From positions 1 to 8,434 of the forward strand of contig JBOIEE010000306.1 in assembly GCA_050740975.1 (NCBI GenBank): 8,434 nt of DNA. The letters are read 5' to 3'. The position numbers and the translations under genes are program-made. Origin of the DNA: JBOHHR01 sp050740975 (lineage in GTDB: Bacteria; Pseudomonadota; Gammaproteobacteria; JBOHHR01). Shown here in pieces: positions 6,951 to 8,434 of this stretch. Position 1 is the stretch's first letter. Every line of letters starts with the position of its first letter. The notes below the pieces were generated by a model. That model did no database searches. It saw nothing but the letters and a program-made list of their open reading frames with translations, and was not told where the DNA came from.

Positions 6951-6972
6951 GTGCCCAATGGTCAGTGAACTA

Positions 6973-6986
6973 GCTGGCGCCCCAGC
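6973..6986 (+). other. Short hairpin 3 in the csrA leader
   Basis: GCTGG (6973-6977) pairs with CCAGC (6982-6986) across the loop CGCC. It is small but GC-rich and in line with the other leader hairpins. Confidence 0.4.
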
Positions 6987-6989
6987 AAA

Positions 6990-7007
6990 TCGCCATACCA
7001 TAGGCGA
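6990..7007 (+). other. Short hairpin 4 in the csrA leader
   Basis: TCGCC (6990-6994) pairs with GGCGA (7003-7007) across the 8-nt loop ATACCATA. It ends 20 nt before the csrA Shine-Dalgarno sequence. Confidence 0.4.
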
Positions 7008-7027
7008 GAAGCCAATGGGATGTTTTT

Positions 7028-7038
7028 GGAGTTATGGA
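7028..7038 (+). promoter_or_regulatory. csrA ribosome-binding region with a possible second CsrA site
   Basis: GGAG at 7028-7031 is 10 nt before the csrA ATG. ATGGA at 7034-7038 fits the A(N)GGA core, 3 nt before the start codon. CsrA bound here would cover the ribosome-binding site, as known for repressed targets in other gammaproteobacteria. It could be bridged with hairpin 2 by one CsrA dimer, though at about 100 nt the distance is long. Confidence 0.45.
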
Positions 7039-7041
7039 AAA

Positions 7042-7302
7042 ATGCTTATCCTGACCAGACGAGTGGGCGAATCCTTGATCATTGGGGATGATGTGAGCAT
7101 TACGGTGTTAGGCATTAAGGGCAATCAAGTCAGGCTGGGGGCCGCCGCACCAAAAGAAATCTCGGTTCACCGGGAAGAAATCTACCAGCGGATCCAGCAA
7201 GAAAAAGCCAAGGCGCAAGAGGAAGCTCCCTCTAACGTTGGGGCTGCGGGAGATCTTCATGCCAACGACGCGTATCTCTTCAAGAGCGGCAATTCCAGAT
7301 GA
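7042..7302 (+). CDS. csrA: CsrA/RsmA global post-transcriptional regulator
   Basis: CsrA is a small dimeric RNA-binding protein that blocks or alters translation and stability of mRNAs by binding GGA-containing hairpins, and controls carbon storage, motility and biofilm genes. Residues 1-55 follow E. coli CsrA closely: MLILTRRVGESL at the start, ITVLGIKGNQVRLG in the middle and PKEISVHREEIYQRIQQEK to the end of the core. The RNA-contact residues Leu4, Arg6, Arg7 and Arg44 are all present. The usual I-N or V-N before APKE is replaced by Ala-Ala. At 86 residues it is about 25 longer than E. coli CsrA (61) because of a polar C-terminal tail. The frame is open back to an ATG at 6883, but that extension would translate the leader hairpins; MLILTRR is the universal N-terminus, so the ATG at 7042 is the start. 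Confidence 0.95.
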   Translation: MLILTRRVGESLIIGDDVSITVLGIKGNQVRLGAAAPKEISVHREEIYQRIQQEKAKAQEEAPSNVGAAGDLHANDAYLFKSGNSR

Positions 7303-7429
7303 CGGTCACGGGTCCTATAGAGATCCCCACAACAGTGCGGCCGCGGTAACCTCAAGTATGCGTGACCAGCCCAACCGAACGTGCAGAAAGACAAACCAGG
7401 AGATAACCATTCAGATAGGGGCTCGTCGG

Positions 7430-7612
7430 ATGCGCCGTTCCCAACCACAACGCAGGCTTTCAGCTACCCCCCTCGCCTTGCTGCTGGAAGCGATAGAGCA
7501 AGCCCAGAGGAACTTGGCGGACGAGCCCGATGGGATCGCGGCCTTACTTACTGCAGCCCAGAGGGATCTCAACCCGGGGACGAAAGGTAAGCAAAAGAAT
7601 GTGATCCGATGA
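7430..7612 (+). CDS. Small hypothetical protein downstream of csrA
   Basis: This is a 60-residue ORF I do not recognise. The product is basic at its start (MRRSQPQRR), then a predicted amphipathic helix (ATPLALLLEAIEQAQRNLADEPDGIAALLTAAQRDL) and a lysine-rich end. AGGGG lies 8 nt before the ATG. A stronger AGGAG (7398-7402) lies 6 nt before an in-frame ATT at 7409, which could be a rare alternative start adding seven residues. It is 127 nt after csrA in the same direction, and its stop overlaps the next ORF as ATGA. The helical middle and good ribosome-binding site make it plausible but not proven. Confidence 0.45.
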   Translation: MRRSQPQRRLSATPLALLLEAIEQAQRNLADEPDGIAALLTAAQRDLNPGTKGKQKNVIR

Positions 7613-7917
7613 AGACAGTCACAGCAGGCCTTCCCTGGAGCTCTACCCTGTTCGCGTTTGCGGCGGTAGCTATCGCCAGCGCCGTGCTCTTAGCGGATCT
7701 TTGGCAGCGGTCGGCGGCTGATCATAAGGTGCGAAGCATAGGGATCCAGCCCTGTTTCCTGTCTCCCGTAGCGTTCGGCACGGCCCGACGCCAAAGCGCG
7801 CAGGATCAAGTCCGAGTGCTTGATCGGCAGGGAGAAGTGCCCTTCGCCGGGCACGAAGTCGGCAGCTACGTTGGGCAACTCGGTGGCGAAATAACGCCCA
7901 TGCGCCGGTGGCACTAA
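7609..7917 (+). CDS. Doubtful ORF with an N-terminal membrane segment, antisense to the hydrolase remnant
   Basis: The start overlaps the preceding stop as ATGA, which suggests coupling. Residues 11-31 (SSTLFAFAAVAIASAVLLADL) form one hydrophobic helix or signal anchor. From about residue 28 the frame runs antisense to the C-terminal end of the alpha/beta hydrolase remnant, and the rest of the product looks like a shadow of it. Either the real protein is a short membrane peptide whose end has been lost, or the ORF is spurious. No family was recognised. Confidence 0.25.
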   Translation: MKTVTAGLPWSSTLFAFAAVAIASAVLLADLWQRSAADHKVRSIGIQPCFLSPVAFGTARRQSAQDQVRVLDRQGEVPFAGHEVGSYVGQLGGEITPMRRWH

Positions 7918-8310
7918 AGCATCGGCCTCGCCGTGCCAAAGCTGTACGCGGGAGCGGATGCCTTGAGGCTCAAATCCCCAGGGATGGGCGTAGGCAATAA
8001 AATCCCAAAGCGCGCCCTCGGTTCCTTGGCGCAGCGCCTCGCGTGCGGAATCGAACAAGATTTGGTTGATCTCCGGTTGGAGCAGCACCGACCTGTCGGC
8101 CTCCGGCGCGGAGCTTGTCAATAAGCGGCGCAAGGCTTCCGGCCATTGCTTAATTACCCAAGCTGTGGGACCGCCGTAGGCGAACCGTAGCAGACGCTCT
8201 GAGCGGCGTGCCAACTCGAAACCAAGGCGTGCCGGCCAGCGCATGGATTTCCTGGCCCAAGGCTCGAAAACCGGTCCTAGCCCACCAACCACACCCACCG
8301 TGTGCAGCCT
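7690..8310 (-). pseudogene. Alpha/beta hydrolase, C-terminal half only (5' end cut off by IS)
   Basis: The surviving part reads as the C-terminal half of an alpha/beta-fold hydrolase. It begins with VGVVGGLGPVFEPWA, the strand and loop that follow the nucleophile elbow in this family. It then has the helical cap region, LWHGEADALVPPAHGRYFA (catalytic acid Asp126 counted from the GTG at 8298) and FVPGEGHFSL (catalytic His154). The front half, with the HG oxyanion loop and GxSxG nucleophile, is missing. The frame continues upstream only to a TAA at 8338-8340, past the apparent IS junction. The last 33 residues after ILRAL are not family-like, so the 3' end may also be altered. The remnant cannot be catalytic. 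The GTG at 8298 is the only possible start and is probably not used. Confidence 0.75.
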
Positions 8311-8311
8311 A

Positions 8312-8434
8312 GTGTGGTGTCCAACAAATAGATGGTGTTATGACGCGAATTCAGTTATGCTGATTCATGTCCAGAACAAGCGCGATTGTGAACCTTGCGG
8401 ATGCTGACCGGCAGCGACTTGAGGGCTGGGTGGC
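8312..8434 (+). mobile_element. Left end of a probable IS630-family insertion sequence (partial)
   Basis: The hydrolase frame loses its sense at CCTAG (8308-8312), where a TA dinucleotide lies at 8310-8311. IS630 elements insert at TA and duplicate it. The DNA after it, starting GTGTGGTGTCC, would be the terminal repeat, followed 55 nt in by a transposase-like start. The opposite end lies beyond the window, so the inverted repeat cannot be confirmed. Confidence 0.5.
8367..8434 (+). CDS. IS630-family transposase, N-terminal fragment (runs off the window)
   Basis: From the ATG at 8367 there are 22 complete codons and the frame is open at the window edge. The peptide MSRTSAIVNLADADRQRLEG followed by WV resembles the N-terminus of IS630-family transposases, where a short 'L(S/T)xxxRxxLExWV' stretch opens the helix-turn-helix DNA-binding domain. 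The DDE catalytic domain would lie outside the window. The family call rests on this short stretch and the TA-flanked junction, so it is moderate. Another ATG at 8358 is in a different frame that soon stops. Confidence 0.55.
   Translation, partial: MSRTSAIVNLADADRQRLEGWV

Noticed and set aside
6905..6960. Leader hairpins as intrinsic terminators
   Set aside because: Neither stem is followed by a T tract on the plus strand.
6883..7041. In-frame 53-residue extension of CsrA
   Set aside because: MLILTRR is the invariant CsrA N-terminus, and the extension would translate the leader hairpins.
1..8434. CRISPR array, tRNA or rRNA genes
   Set aside because: No regularly spaced direct repeats, and no recognisable tRNA or rRNA sequence on either strand.

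Overview
The window looks like a chromosomal segment of a gammaproteobacterium. The tRNA nucleotidyltransferase and CsrA read almost residue for residue like the enterobacterial proteins. I recall the pairing of an NDUFA9-like SDR gene with cca from sulfur-oxidising and related gammaproteobacteria, but genus cannot be fixed from the sequence alone.

Layout. Bases 1-268 hold no convincing gene. A two-gene minus-strand operon follows: an NDUFA9-type SDR protein (1501-2469), then cca (269-1504), joined by a 4-nt GTGA overlap. Diverging from it across about 110 bp is a plus-strand unit. It starts with a TSUP/TauE-SafE type anion exporter (2581-3363) and, 16 nt later, a 121-residue stand-alone CULT-domain protein (3380-3745), a bacterial relative of the thalidomide-binding domain of human cereblon. 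After a 155-nt leader comes an NhaD-type Na+/H+ antiporter (3901-5364). An AraC-family regulator (5532-6629, minus) converges on nhaD.

The 412-bp gap between the AraC gene and csrA (7042-7302) is the most structured non-coding DNA here. It has a 12-bp palindrome and four hairpins in series, one of them a 13-bp stem whose loop is ACGGAT, the shape of a CsrA-binding site. This suggests feedback of CsrA on its own mRNA. Downstream of csrA lie one or two small unrecognised ORFs.

The right end is damaged. A minus-strand alpha/beta hydrolase keeps only its C-terminal half, with the acid and His of the triad but no nucleophile elbow. It is cut at a TA dinucleotide (8310-8311), beyond which begins what looks like an IS630-family element whose transposase runs off the window.

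Working together: cca and the SDR gene are housekeeping; the TauE-like exporter and CULT protein probably share a transcript; NhaD handles Na+/pH homeostasis; csrA is a global post-transcriptional regulator. The two items most worth follow-up are the CULT protein with its complete ligand-pocket residues and the csrA leader.
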